DNA of 64,000 nucleotides from Brucella sp. 21LCYQ03 (GTDB lineage Bacteria; Pseudomonadota; Alphaproteobacteria; Rhizobiales; Rhizobiaceae). The notes under the pieces were generated by a model. That model saw only the letters and a program-made list of their open reading frames with translations. It did not search any database and was not told where the DNA came from. The translations under genes were made by a program, and so were the position numbers. Below are positions 44,426 to 53,490 of this stretch, one piece after another; position 1 is the first letter of the stretch; each line of letters begins with the position of its first letter. The stretch is taken from positions 90,955 to 154,954 of the forward strand of contig NZ_JAMJWE010000011.1 in assembly GCF_023554105.1 (NCBI RefSeq), in the 5' to 3' direction.

Positions 44426-44605
44426 ATGTGCATCGGTCCATTCATGTTCCACCCGGTGAATTTTGGATACAAAGACTTGCGGCGTGATCTTTCTACAAAG
44501 TGGGCGAGCGTTAACACTGTAGGCGGATTGAACCGCCTACAGTGGACAGGCGGTGATGAGGATACGACTTCTATCGAAGGAGTGCTGTTTCCTCATGAAT
44601 TTGGC
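44426..44605 (+). pseudogene. 5' remnant of phage tail gene U
   Basis: From ATG 44426 the first 60 residues (MCIGPFMFHPVNFGYKDLRR, then GGLNRLQWTGGDEDTTSIEG and VLFPHEFGG) match the N-terminal half of P2-type gpU, placed right behind the tape-measure remnant. After FPHEFGG the sequence loses the pattern. It lies on the + strand, while the 3' remnant of a U gene lies at about 40235-40335 on the - strand. Confidence 0.6.
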
Positions 44606-44729
44606 GGCTTAAGCTGTTTTGGAGGGGCTGCGCGGTGCCGCTTCATCGGGCACGGTGCTGCGCACGACCAATCCCGCTTATCCAAAATTCACAGGAACAA
44701 TCCATGACGGTTACGATTAAGATGGAAAA

Positions 44730-44825
44730 ATGAATCGCGCCGAACTTGAGCTTGGAATCGCCATGCTGAAATCGCTTATTGACGATTTGGAGCGCATTTT
44801 GCAGGGCGACTACCCGGAAGAGTGA
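44730..44825 (+). CDS. Very small prophage ORF (31 aa)
   Basis: MNRAELELGIAMLKSLIDDL is the start of a 31-residue helical peptide ending in QGDYPEE. Its ATG overlaps the stop of an even shorter frame (MTVTIKMEK), a tight arrangement typical of phage small genes. No family is recognised. Confidence 0.35.
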   Translation: MNRAELELGIAMLKSLIDDLERILQGDYPEE

Positions 44826-45281
44826 GAACTGAACAATTGCCCAATGATTACAAACTGGCAGATAATGAATCTCGCAGCAATTTGTCTGGGAGGCGTACTA
44901 ATTGAGCATCCAAGACTGGGAAATATGGTCCCAAATGGGATGACATCCGAACTTTGGCTGCTGGATATTGACAGAGACTATGCAGGAACATTCAGCCGTT
45001 TTTATAGCTGCGTAAAAAAGCATCAGCATTGCTCAAAAAGCAGGGATGGCCGCTCTACTCATCGATCATGGTACGCGATTCAGTTTTAATTGAAATATCT
45101 CAATAGCTTACCCGCTTGCTTCAAGTGCATCCGGCTGTGTTAAGCTAAACCTTTTGATAGGCTCAGCGCTGGCGTAGCTGTTGCGAGCTTCTATTGGTTC
45201 AGATGCAAAGGGTTTTGCGGTTAACCAGAGCTGGAGCCATATATAAAGTGACGAAGAGATTTAAATAGGATGTGGTTGCGT
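44826..45281. other. Stretch without a recognisable gene
   Basis: An open frame of 81 codons (44844-45089) is present but has no ribosome-binding site and no family look. I see nothing else here; it is probably decayed sequence at the prophage boundary. Confidence 0.4.
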
Positions 45282-46115
45282 ATGAAACTGTGGATATTTT
45301 GCGACCTCCACTATGAACTACAGTATGTGGTCTATCCGACGTGTGAACAAGCGTCTGATTGTGATCTGATTTAATTACCGGTGATCCCAACAGTGCTCCG
45401 GAACTGGCCGAAACCTTGGAGTTTCGCATCCGGCAATATGAGAAGCCTATCGTACACGTTCCTAGAAACCATGAATATTACCAGGACATAGATCGGTGAC
45501 TACTTAATGACCGCCTTCGTTCCATGGAAACGGACCGGCAGACCATCAAGGCAGTTGAAACCTTATTGCTCGACTGGCCGAAGCGCTTTTATTGCCTTGA
45601 TAAAGCACAGATAATAATTGGGGACACTTGGATTATCGGGGCTACCTTGTGGGTCGATTGTGAAATGTATATTGCCACACGATCAGTTTTACCTCAGCGT
45701 ACACATGAAGCGTGGGGTGCGCTACATGACTTCCGGGCGATCTATATGAAAAATGGCAAGCGTCTTCAGCCTGAGGACATGTTAAATCTTCATCACTCTG
45801 ATGCGGATTATATACGACGAAAGCTCTCGGAACTAATTGATGGGAATACGGTCGTTGTAACACGTCACATGCCGCATCCGGAGTACACCTCCAGCCTATG
45901 CGGGAATGAAAGCAAACTATCTATTTTCTAGCAGTGACGAAGCATTCTGCCGCCTTTTGCATTCTGATATAGCTCCCGAACTATGGATCTGTGGCCACGC
46001 TCACAACGCTTTTGACATCTGGATGGGGAGAACTCGCATTGTTTCAATCTCTTTGGGTACAAACGGGAGCACGGCAGAAACGGATTTCAGTGGAAACTTT
46101 TCATTGAGGACGTAA
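45282..46115 (+). pseudogene. Calcineurin-like metallophosphoesterase, degenerate
   Basis: The start MKLWIFCDLHYELQ has the D-x-H metal motif of metallophosphoesterases. After about 30 codons the frame is broken by stops. It resumes at about 45524 (FYCLDKAQIIIGDTWIIGAT and NTVVVTRHMPHPEYTSSLCG, the His motif) and, after another shift near 45905, ends with PELWICGHAHNAFD (the GHxH motif) and VSISLGTNG. At least two frameshifts plus stops show that it is a dead gene. It is probably a host or island gene of the boundary between the prophage and the polysaccharide island. Confidence 0.78.
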
Positions 46116-46353
46116 TTGAGCGTGAGAATGAGTATCCAATTACGGAATTTTAGTACGTTTCAAGGCCTTTTATCGAGCATTCTTAATGTTGACATACACG
46201 ATTGCAGCGCAAGGCCCCAAAAGGGCCATATTCAATGATAACCACGTAGTTGACTTAGGAGCGCTATTTCTTCAATTACGCTATAACACATTGGTAAAAA
46301 ATGTTTGAGAAAGTGGCAGTCGTGAGAAATAGAAGATCGGCCCAGATAAGATC

Positions 46354-47205
46354 ATGAATACCGACATTTCTGCAGCAAGTTCAACCCATGAGGTTGCAAT
46401 CGCCGAGCCAACAAAAGGAGCAGGTGTCGCTGTTCGTGATATCATAGAAGCTCTATCAAAATATCGATTGGCTTTGATATTCGGTTGGCAAGATGTCGCT
46501 CAACGATATCGGCGCTCCCGTGTTGGCGCTTTCTGGCTTACGTTGAACATGGCCGTATTCATCGGTGCGCTTGGACTGATCTTTGGCACACTTTTTCAAA
46601 GTGAAATGCGAGAGTTTCTGCCCTATCTTTGTGCTGGTGTTATTACGTGGGGCTTTATCTCAACCTGTTTAAGTGAAGGATGCACGACTTTCACTTCTTC
46701 GGAGGGGATAATTCTGCAAGTTCGAATGCCCCTATTTACGCACATAATGCGTGCAATATGGAGGAACGTAATAATATTTGCCCATAATATTGTTATTTTT
46801 CCTATTCTTCTTCTGATACTCGGAAAGATGATTAGTTTTAATGCACTTTGGGCAATTCCTGGGTTCTTGCTCTTATGTCTGAACTTATCCTGGATGATGC
46901 TCATATTGGCTATTCTTTGCGCCCGGTTCCGTGATATGACGCAGGTCGTAACAAATATTCTACAGGTACTGTTCTATGCTACACCGATTATGTGGATGGT
47001 GAAGATTCTTCCTGATCATGTGTCACGCGCATTTATCGAATTGAATCCGTTTTATCATTTTATCGAGCTTGTAAGAGCTCCTCTCTTCGGATCACCTCCA
47101 TCTTTGCTTGATTGGATCTTTGGTTTTGCATGCGCGATAATAGGTTGGATTGTCGCAATCGTGTTTTTCGGGCGATATCGTTGGCGCGTAGCGTATTGGT
47201 TGTAG
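46354..47205 (+). CDS. wzm: Polysaccharide ABC exporter permease (Wzm-like)
   Basis: The 283-residue membrane protein is of the ABC-2 polysaccharide export type. A hydrophilic N-terminus of about 30 residues is followed by KYRLALIFGWQDVAQRYRRS and RVGAFWLTLNMAVFIGALGL, the typical entry helix, then six hydrophobic segments and NPFYHFIELVRAPLFG near the end. It moves a lipid-linked glycan across the inner membrane with the ATPase encoded three bases downstream. It starts the polysaccharide island. Confidence 0.92.
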   Translation: MNTDISAASSTHEVAIAEPTKGAGVAVRDIIEALSKYRLALIFGWQDVAQRYRRSRVGAFWLTLNMAVFIGALGLIFGTLFQSEMREFLPYLCAGVITWGFISTCLSEGCTTFTSSEGIILQVRMPLFTHIMRAIWRNVIIFAHNIVIFPILLLILGKMISFNALWAIPGFLLLCLNLSWMMLILAILCARFRDMTQVVTNILQVLFYATPIMWMVKILPDHVSRAFIELNPFYHFIELVRAPLFGSPPSLLDWIFGFACAIIGWIVAIVFFGRYRWRVAYWL

Positions 47206-47208
47206 AAA

Positions 47209-47952
47209 ATGAGTTTAATTCACCTTCAGAATGTTAGCGTTGAATTTCCAATTTATAACTCGACCAGTCGTTCGCTTAAAAACAGAGTCCTTAGCATTGC
47301 AACTGGTGGGAAAATCGAAAGACGTAGTGACCGTTTGGTGATTGTTCGTGGTCTTGACAATATTTCTCTGACTTTCAAGGACGGGGATCGAGTGGGATTG
47401 ATCGGCCACAATGGATCCGGGAAAACCACGCTACTTCGTGTTTTGTCGGGGATTTACACGCCGACACATGGTAGTTCAATCATCAATGGAAATTGTGTAT
47501 CGTTGATCAATATTAATCTCGGCATAGACCCAGATGCGACAGGAAAAGAAAATATTCGTCTGCGCTCAGCGATGATGGGTATGCCACCTGAAGAAATTGA
47601 TGAAAAATTTGAACAAATTGCTGATTTTTCAGGCCTTGGCGAATTCTTGGATGTTCCTTTCCGCACCTACTCTTCGGGAATGCAATTAAGGTTGGCATTT
47701 GCGACTTCAACGGCTGTTCGCCCTGAAATCCTGATAATGGATGAATGGCTCTCAACCGGCGACGAAGATTTCAAGGAGCGTGCAAATGCACGTATGCGCG
47801 AGCTAGTTGATTCGACAAAAATACTCATTCTGGCTAGCCATTCAAAAGATCTGATGAAAAAGAACTGTAATCGAATTATCTGGCTCGAACATGGTCGGGT
47901 CATAATGGATGGGGCTCCCGATGAGGTACTGACGACCTATTTTGGTGAATGA
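47209..47952 (+). CDS. wzt: Polysaccharide ABC exporter ATPase (Wzt-like, short form)
   Basis: The 247-residue ATPase carries Walker A GHNGSGKTT, the signature YSSGMQLRLAFA and Walker B ILIMDEWLSTGD, with the switch histidine in LASHSKDLM. It lacks the C-terminal carbohydrate-binding domain of Wzt proteins that recognise a capped chain end, so export here is probably of the short KpsT-like type. It ends at YFGE. The cotranscribed permease gene is directly upstream. Confidence 0.92.
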   Translation: MSLIHLQNVSVEFPIYNSTSRSLKNRVLSIATGGKIERRSDRLVIVRGLDNISLTFKDGDRVGLIGHNGSGKTTLLRVLSGIYTPTHGSSIINGNCVSLININLGIDPDATGKENIRLRSAMMGMPPEEIDEKFEQIADFSGLGEFLDVPFRTYSSGMQLRLAFATSTAVRPEILIMDEWLSTGDEDFKERANARMRELVDSTKILILASHSKDLMKKNCNRIIWLEHGRVIMDGAPDEVLTTYFGE

Positions 47953-48074
47953 CACATGTATTTTTTAAATGCGAAAGCCCGCTGATTGGATGATAGACGC
48001 GGGAGGCTAATTGCTCGTGCGGAAATAATCCAGAAAGCAAATCGTTCTTTATTATTGTGAGGTGCTGAGTAGCC

Positions 48075-49763
48075 ATGTCAAAATTTGCTAGTCGATTTAA
48101 GCAGTTGACTAATGCGTTACGCTATCTGATCCGGGGTGATATTGTAGGGCTGTTAAATCGGCTCAAGTGGCATGGACGCGAATACAATCATGTCAAATTA
48201 CGTAAGCGGTTCGCTAACGGGGAAAGCATTATATGGGGAATTCTTTGCACGCCGCACACCATGTTCATTGCACGGGCGATATCTAGGCGCTTAGCAAGCC
48301 ATGGAATCGACAGTGAAATCGTTACAGGCTCAATAAGAAGTTTTGATCATGATTTTTACATTGTCTTATGTGCCCAGATGTTCAAGAATCTCCCACCGGC
48401 AAATAAGCGTGTTATATTTCAGCTTGAACAATCGGTGAGTTCAAGATGGTTTACGCCAAAATACATAAAAGATCTTGCAGATTCATTAGGAGTGCTTGAA
48501 TACTCTTTAACTAATGTCGATTTTCTGGCCCAACGCGCGATAAAATATCCGTACGTACATTATTTGCCTATTGGAGCTTCTACTGAAGAGCATGTTGAAG
48601 TCAATAATAAGAGTAAAAAATACGACTTTGTATTTTATGGGGACAGTTTGAGCAGCGAGAGACGCCGCAGATTTATCGAGAGGCTCCAATCAAAATATAG
48701 TGTTAAGGTCTGTAATGATTCATTTGGAGATACACTTTATGATATTATCAGGGAAGCGAAAGTAGTTATTAATATTCACTACTATAATGGCGCTTTATTG
48801 GAAATGCCTAGGATTTGCGAATGTATTTCTTTGGGTGTACCAGTCCTTTCTGAAGGAACGTCTGATCAGGATGAATACCCCGAACTAGCAGGAGCTGTGA
48901 GTTTTTTCGATGAAGGCTCTATGGATAGCATGATGATACGTGCGTCAGAGGTGCTCGACAACGTGGAAACGATGAACAGAACAATTGGGGCTGCTGCTTC
49001 TCGTAGTGCTGCACGTTTCAATTTTATGATGGATCGTTTTCTAACAGCAATTGGAGTTATTCCAGCTAATATTATACTGGAGAGTCCTATCTATGTCACA
49101 CAAGAAAGCAATTTTTTTGCTCTTTCGTTACCCGAAACGATTGAACGGCGCAGGATAATAGCGAAGTCGCTCCCTGATAACTGTGAATTATTCGACGGTA
49201 TCCGTCATAGCCTAGGTTGGATTGGCTGTGGAGGTAGTTTTAATGCCTTATCGCGCTATGCCGTTGCCAACAAGTTGCCCCGTCTGACGGTTATAGAAGA
49301 CGACGTTGAACTACCAGAGGATTTCAACCGAATTCTCGGTGAAATCAATAGTTATCTTGATGGTCGCACGTCAGATTGGGATATATTTTCAGGTTTAATG
49401 GCAGATATCCATCCTGAAGCGAAGGTTCTCTCTGTAGAGAGTATCGGCGAGCGTACTTATGTTACTATAAACAAAATGACTAGTACTGTGTTCAATATCT
49501 ATAATATCAGCTCTCTAGAGCTCCTATCAAAATGGGATCCCCTTGATACGAATGCAGTAATGAATACGATTGACAGATATATAGAGCGTCAGGAAAATCT
49601 TCGCGTCGTTGTGACTTTGCCATTTATAGTTGGGCATAAAGAGAATGCAACGTCGACTCTCTGGGGTTTCGACAACGAACGTTATACGCCGATGATTGCG
49701 GAAGCGCAGCGCAAGATTAGTTTTTTGGCGCAAGAGTGGCGGCGTGCGCACACGCAAATGTAA
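48075..49763 (+). CDS. Two-domain glycosyltransferase (GT1/GT4-like plus GT25-like)
   Basis: The 562-residue protein joins two enzymes. Residues 1-330 resemble a retaining glycosyltransferase with a C-terminal sugar-nucleotide region (MPRICECISLGVPVLSEGTS, then QDEYPELAGAVSFFDEG). Residues of about 345-560 resemble GT25 (LPS beta-galactosyltransferase type): FALSLPETIERRRI, TVIEDDVELPEDFNRI with the EDD motif near 408-410, and WDIFSGLM. There is no signal peptide or membrane segment, so it acts at the inner face of the membrane. Donor and acceptor sugars cannot be told. Base composition is visibly AT-richer than in the core region. Confidence 0.75.
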   Translation: MSKFASRFKQLTNALRYLIRGDIVGLLNRLKWHGREYNHVKLRKRFANGESIIWGILCTPHTMFIARAISRRLASHGIDSEIVTGSIRSFDHDFYIVLCAQMFKNLPPANKRVIFQLEQSVSSRWFTPKYIKDLADSLGVLEYSLTNVDFLAQRAIKYPYVHYLPIGASTEEHVEVNNKSKKYDFVFYGDSLSSERRRRFIERLQSKYSVKVCNDSFGDTLYDIIREAKVVINIHYYNGALLEMPRICECISLGVPVLSEGTSDQDEYPELAGAVSFFDEGSMDSMMIRASEVLDNVETMNRTIGAAASRSAARFNFMMDRFLTAIGVIPANIILESPIYVTQESNFFALSLPETIERRRIIAKSLPDNCELFDGIRHSLGWIGCGGSFNALSRYAVANKLPRLTVIEDDVELPEDFNRILGEINSYLDGRTSDWDIFSGLMADIHPEAKVLSVESIGERTYVTINKMTSTVFNIYNISSLELLSKWDPLDTNAVMNTIDRYIERQENLRVVVTLPFIVGHKENATSTLWGFDNERYTPMIAEAQRKISFLAQEWRRAHTQM

Positions 49764-50040
49764 TTTTGACTTCAAGTAACTAACCTTACGGTATATGCTG
49801 TGACTGCTCTGCCCGCTTAAAACTGGAAGGCTCGGTGATTGGCGACAATCTACATCACAGTTTCTCTTCGCCAATTTACATCGTGGTGCCATTGGGTTAA
49901 CCATATATTTGGATTGCGACGGAGCAAATTAATGGAGAGTATGATCGAATGTCATATCCAAAGGTTAGACGATACTCTTACCAAAATACTTCGAACAGAC
50001 TTGACAATTAAGCTCACACCTAGATGGAATTTGTTTACAG

Positions 50041-50610
50041 ATGAAGAATATTACATCTGAATATCTTTGCCGCTTACAGACAGTGCTTGCTGGTTTGGAT
50101 ACCCAAGCGATCGACGCAGGGGTAATTGAGATCTACGAAGCGTGGCAACGAGGTTCACAGATTATAACGTTGGGAAATGGGGGGAGCGCTCTAACTGCGC
50201 TTCATTACGTTACTGATTGGGCCAAAATGGTATATTTGAAGCACGGCACACCGTTCCGTGGGCGCACGCTTTTGGACAATGTAGGTCTTATCACAGCGTA
50301 TTCCAACGATCAGTCTTACGAAGATCTTTTTAAGGAACAATTACGGAATATCATGCGAGAGGGAGATCTGGTCATCGCGATATCCGGAAGTGGAAACTCT
50401 GAAAATATTATCCGTGCTATTGAGTATGCGAATTCGAACGGCGGCCGTACTATAGGACTATGCGGATTTTCGGGTGGCCGTCTTAAGGGTCTTGCTCAAC
50501 TACCTATTTGGGTATCAGTTGACGATATGCAATTAGTTGAAGACGTTCATGCTATTTTTGGACATATCGTCATGCAATCTCTGTGTGATATTAACCATTC
50601 GTCGCTCTGA
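50041..50610 (+). CDS. gmhA: Sedoheptulose-7-phosphate isomerase (GmhA-like, SIS domain)
   Basis: The 189-residue SIS-domain protein contains LGNGGSALTALHYVTDWAK and ISGSGNSENIIRAIEYAN, the GmhA substrate-loop motifs, and ends in a helix LVEDVHAIFGHIVMQSLCD with the conserved His. It converts sedoheptulose-7-phosphate to D-glycero-D-manno-heptose-7-phosphate, the first step of the heptose pathway completed by the neighbours hddA and hddC-gmhB. ATG 50041 is used; the upstream 277 bases have no gene. Confidence 0.88.
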   Translation: MKNITSEYLCRLQTVLAGLDTQAIDAGVIEIYEAWQRGSQIITLGNGGSALTALHYVTDWAKMVYLKHGTPFRGRTLLDNVGLITAYSNDQSYEDLFKEQLRNIMREGDLVIAISGSGNSENIIRAIEYANSNGGRTIGLCGFSGGRLKGLAQLPIWVSVDDMQLVEDVHAIFGHIVMQSLCDINHSSL

Positions 50611-50617
50611 GGTAAAA

Positions 50618-51589
50618 ATGGCAAATTTGCATGTAATTACCGGTGGCGCAGGCTTTGTAGCTGTTAATTTGGCGAGGAAGCTCTTAGACCGCGGACATAA
50701 CCTCATACTTATAGATAACCTTTCCCGGGGACAACAGCACTATGTGGATAGCTTGCATGGTGGCGCTCGAGTGAATTTTCTTAAGATTAATCTCGCAGAG
50801 GCTAGTGAAGCCGCAGATGCTTTTGGACATGTTGGCCCAAGCGATACAGTCGAAGTTTGGCATCTTTGCGCTAATTCGGACATCCCAGCGGGAGTGAATG
50901 ACCCATCCGTAGATCTGCGTGATACATTTTTGACAACATACGAAGTTATAAAAGGTCTTAAAAGACGAGGTATTCTACGTCTTCACTTTTCATCTACGTC
51001 CGCAGTATACGGGGATCACGGAGAAAAGGAGTTAACCGAAGAGTCTTATGTCGAGCCAATTTCTAACTACGGAGCTATGAAGCTCGCATCGGAAGCGTCC
51101 ATTCGAGCGTGGTGCGAATCTTCAGGAGGAAGTGCGAATATTTTTCGTTTCCCTAACGTTGTTGGTGTGCCCGCGACACACGGTGTGCTTATTGATTTCG
51201 TCACTAAACTTAAACGAGATATGAATGTACTGCCCGTTTTGGGGGATGGCTCGCAGCGCAAGGCATATTTGCATGTAAGTGATCTTGTGGAAGCAATGCT
51301 GTTTATCCGCGATAAAAACTTGAAAGGCTTCAATGTTTTTAACATAGGGCCGAAAGATGAAGGAATTACGGTTCGCGAAATTGCTGAACTTACCCGTTCG
51401 AGAGTTTCTCCCAAAGCCAACATTAAATTTGGCAGTGGAAATCGTGGTTGGGTTGGTGATGTTCCTCGCTTCCGATATGGTGTCGAAAAAATCCGAAAGA
51501 TCGGCTGGGAGACTACGAATTCTTCTCATGAGGCTATTGCGCGTGCAATTGATGAGATTGCAATACAAGAAGGCATCGGCAAGTCGTGA
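50618..51589 (+). CDS. NAD-dependent epimerase/dehydratase (extended SDR)
   Basis: The 323-residue protein starts at ATG 50618 with GAGG overlapping the gmhA stop; a longer frame from 50537 lies inside gmhA. The Rossmann motif is TGGAGFVAVNLA, where the usual third Gly is an Ala. The catalytic Ser/Tyr/Lys are seen in FSSTSAVYG and NYGAMK. This is a UDP-glucose-4-epimerase-like family member. Between gmhA and the GDP-heptose genes, it may modify GDP-heptose or another sugar nucleotide; the substrate is not known. Confidence 0.82.
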   Translation: MANLHVITGGAGFVAVNLARKLLDRGHNLILIDNLSRGQQHYVDSLHGGARVNFLKINLAEASEAADAFGHVGPSDTVEVWHLCANSDIPAGVNDPSVDLRDTFLTTYEVIKGLKRRGILRLHFSSTSAVYGDHGEKELTEESYVEPISNYGAMKLASEASIRAWCESSGGSANIFRFPNVVGVPATHGVLIDFVTKLKRDMNVLPVLGDGSQRKAYLHVSDLVEAMLFIRDKNLKGFNVFNIGPKDEGITVREIAELTRSRVSPKANIKFGSGNRGWVGDVPRFRYGVEKIRKIGWETTNSSHEAIARAIDEIAIQEGIGKS

Positions 51590-53490
51590 TCGATACGTTA
51601 AAATGCCGTCAGGCTATTATTCTTGCAGGGGGAGCAGGTTCTAGGCTTGCCTCTAGGCTCAATGGTCTACCAAAGCCGCTTATTGACGTGGATGGAATAC
51701 CGCTTCTGGGTCGACAATTGCAGCAATTAGCAGACGCAGGTTTTGACGAGGTGATTATTCTTGCCAATTACCGTGCCGAAGCTATTGAGAGTTATGTAGG
51801 TTACAATACACCACTGGGTCTACGGGTGCATATCGTTCAAGATGGTGAAGAAGCCCGCGGAACTGCGGGTGCGACTTTCGCAGTACGCCACCTACTCGCA
51901 GATACCTTTCTGATTGTCTACGGGGATACGTTATTCGATATAGACCTAGAACGATTTTACGCTGCTCATGCAGAGGCACGGAAGCTAGGCGGAACGGCTA
52001 CTTTATTTCTGCATCCAAATGATCATCCTTATGATTCTGACATCGTAGCTGTAGGAGCTGATGGTTTTGTAACAGCCTTCCATCCTAAGCCCCACCCTGG
52101 AGGGGTTTGGTTTAACAACCTCGTAAATGCAGCTTTGTATATAATTGATAAGCAACTTATAGATTCAACATACATTACAGATGGAATTGTGGATTTTGGT
52201 AAGGATTTTTTTCCAGCGGTGATATCCGCAGGTCATAAGTTAGCGGGTTATCGTTCGTACGAGTATATTAAAGACTTGGGAACGCCTGATCGATTAGACA
52301 AGGTGATACGTGATCTGCGTTCGGGGAAAGTTGAAAGAGCACGAATGACTTCGCCGCAGAAGGCGATTTTTCTTGATCGTGACGGTACCCTCAATAACCT
52401 TAACGGTTACATTTCTAGCGCTGACCAACTGCACTTACTTTCGGGTGTTGGCGAGGCCGTTAGGGCATTTAATGAGGCTGAATATCGCTGTATAGTGATT
52501 ACAAACCAACCTGTCATCGCCCGTGGTGAATGTTCCGAAGACTCTCTAGGCCAAATACATGCAAAACTCGAAACTCTCCTAGGGGAGCATCGTGCTTATC
52601 TTGATGCAACATACGTCTGTCCCCATCATCCCGACGCGGGTTTTCCGGGTGAGCGGAGAGAACTAAAATTTTCCTGTAACTGTCGTAAGCCAAGTCCAGG
52701 AATGATAATTCAAGCTGCCTCTGATCTGTCCATTGACCTTTCAGTGTCGTGGATGATCGGCGATACCGCAGCAGACATAGGTGCGGCAAGAAACGCCGGT
52801 GTAAAAAATATATTGCTAATGGACGTTGAGGGGAAAAATTCCTATCGGGGGGATGAGCCTGATTTTGTATTTCCTGATTTAATGCGCGCAGCGCACTTCA
52901 TCCTTCATCAGTATGATATTTGTCGCCAACAGTTAATGCCCTTAGTCTTACCCTATAAAGCTGGAACTGTGGTCCGGATCGCTGGAAATGATCAGCTTAC
53001 TACGCTTTCGGTGGCGTGTTTATTTCGTCAAATACTCGCGGAGCGTAGAAGGGATGAGAAAGATTTCGGTCGCGACCGTAGTGACAAGACCTTTGGAGTT
53101 ACTCAGCCTAACATGGCGTCATTTGAAACGGCGGAGAAACTGGCTGTCAAGAGCAGTGGGTGGTTAAATCAGCCGCCAATTGTGAGCCCACCGGAAGAGA
53201 TGAGCTCTGAACAGGGGGCTGAAGCTATGGCTCAGACCGCAGTGCCGATTCCATGCTACGATATCTATTTTACTGACTATTCGTCGTTCGTCGCTGTTCC
53301 TTCCAGTGCACAGGCTGACATCCTTATTTTTGTCGAAAATGCACACGCGGGTAGAATTTTCAGTGACATTGAACATATCCAACAACGCTTAAGCGATGCA
53401 AATACAGTCGAATTGTCTGAATTAATGGTGCAAATGGCCCATCAGGCCGACCTAGTGATTACCTTACCTTTGGAGCATGTGACCAAATGA
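51586..53490 (+). CDS. Fused heptose-1-P guanylyltransferase / heptose bisphosphatase with a kinase-like tail
   Basis: The 634-residue protein has three parts. Residues 1-245 are a nucleotidyltransferase like HddC (ILAGGAGSRLASRLNGLPKP, IVYGDTLFDID). Residues 257-430 are a GmhB-type HAD phosphatase: IFLDRDGTLNN, the zinc loop CPHHPDAGF with FSCNCRKPSPG, and MIGDTAADIGAA. Residues of about 455-634 are less clear. TVVRIAGNDQLTTLSVACLF looks like a uridine-kinase-type P-loop that has lost its GK[ST], and VPIPCYDIYFTDY with ILIFVENAHAG resembles later motifs of that family. It uses GTG 51586, overlapping the previous stop. It supplies two steps to GDP-D-glycero-D-manno-heptose. Confidence 0.82.
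   Translation: MIDTLKCRQAIILAGGAGSRLASRLNGLPKPLIDVDGIPLLGRQLQQLADAGFDEVIILANYRAEAIESYVGYNTPLGLRVHIVQDGEEARGTAGATFAVRHLLADTFLIVYGDTLFDIDLERFYAAHAEARKLGGTATLFLHPNDHPYDSDIVAVGADGFVTAFHPKPHPGGVWFNNLVNAALYIIDKQLIDSTYITDGIVDFGKDFFPAVISAGHKLAGYRSYEYIKDLGTPDRLDKVIRDLRSGKVERARMTSPQKAIFLDRDGTLNNLNGYISSADQLHLLSGVGEAVRAFNEAEYRCIVITNQPVIARGECSEDSLGQIHAKLETLLGEHRAYLDATYVCPHHPDAGFPGERRELKFSCNCRKPSPGMIIQAASDLSIDLSVSWMIGDTAADIGAARNAGVKNILLMDVEGKNSYRGDEPDFVFPDLMRAAHFILHQYDICRQQLMPLVLPYKAGTVVRIAGNDQLTTLSVACLFRQILAERRRDEKDFGRDRSDKTFGVTQPNMASFETAEKLAVKSSGWLNQPPIVSPPEEMSSEQGAEAMAQTAVPIPCYDIYFTDYSSFVAVPSSAQADILIFVENAHAGRIFSDIEHIQQRLSDANTVELSELMVQMAHQADLVITLPLEHVTK

Noticed and set aside
36380..46350. Integration into the tRNA-Ser gene with a duplicated 3' end
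   Set aside because: I found no second copy of the tRNA 3' sequence in the region, and no integrase gene is present.
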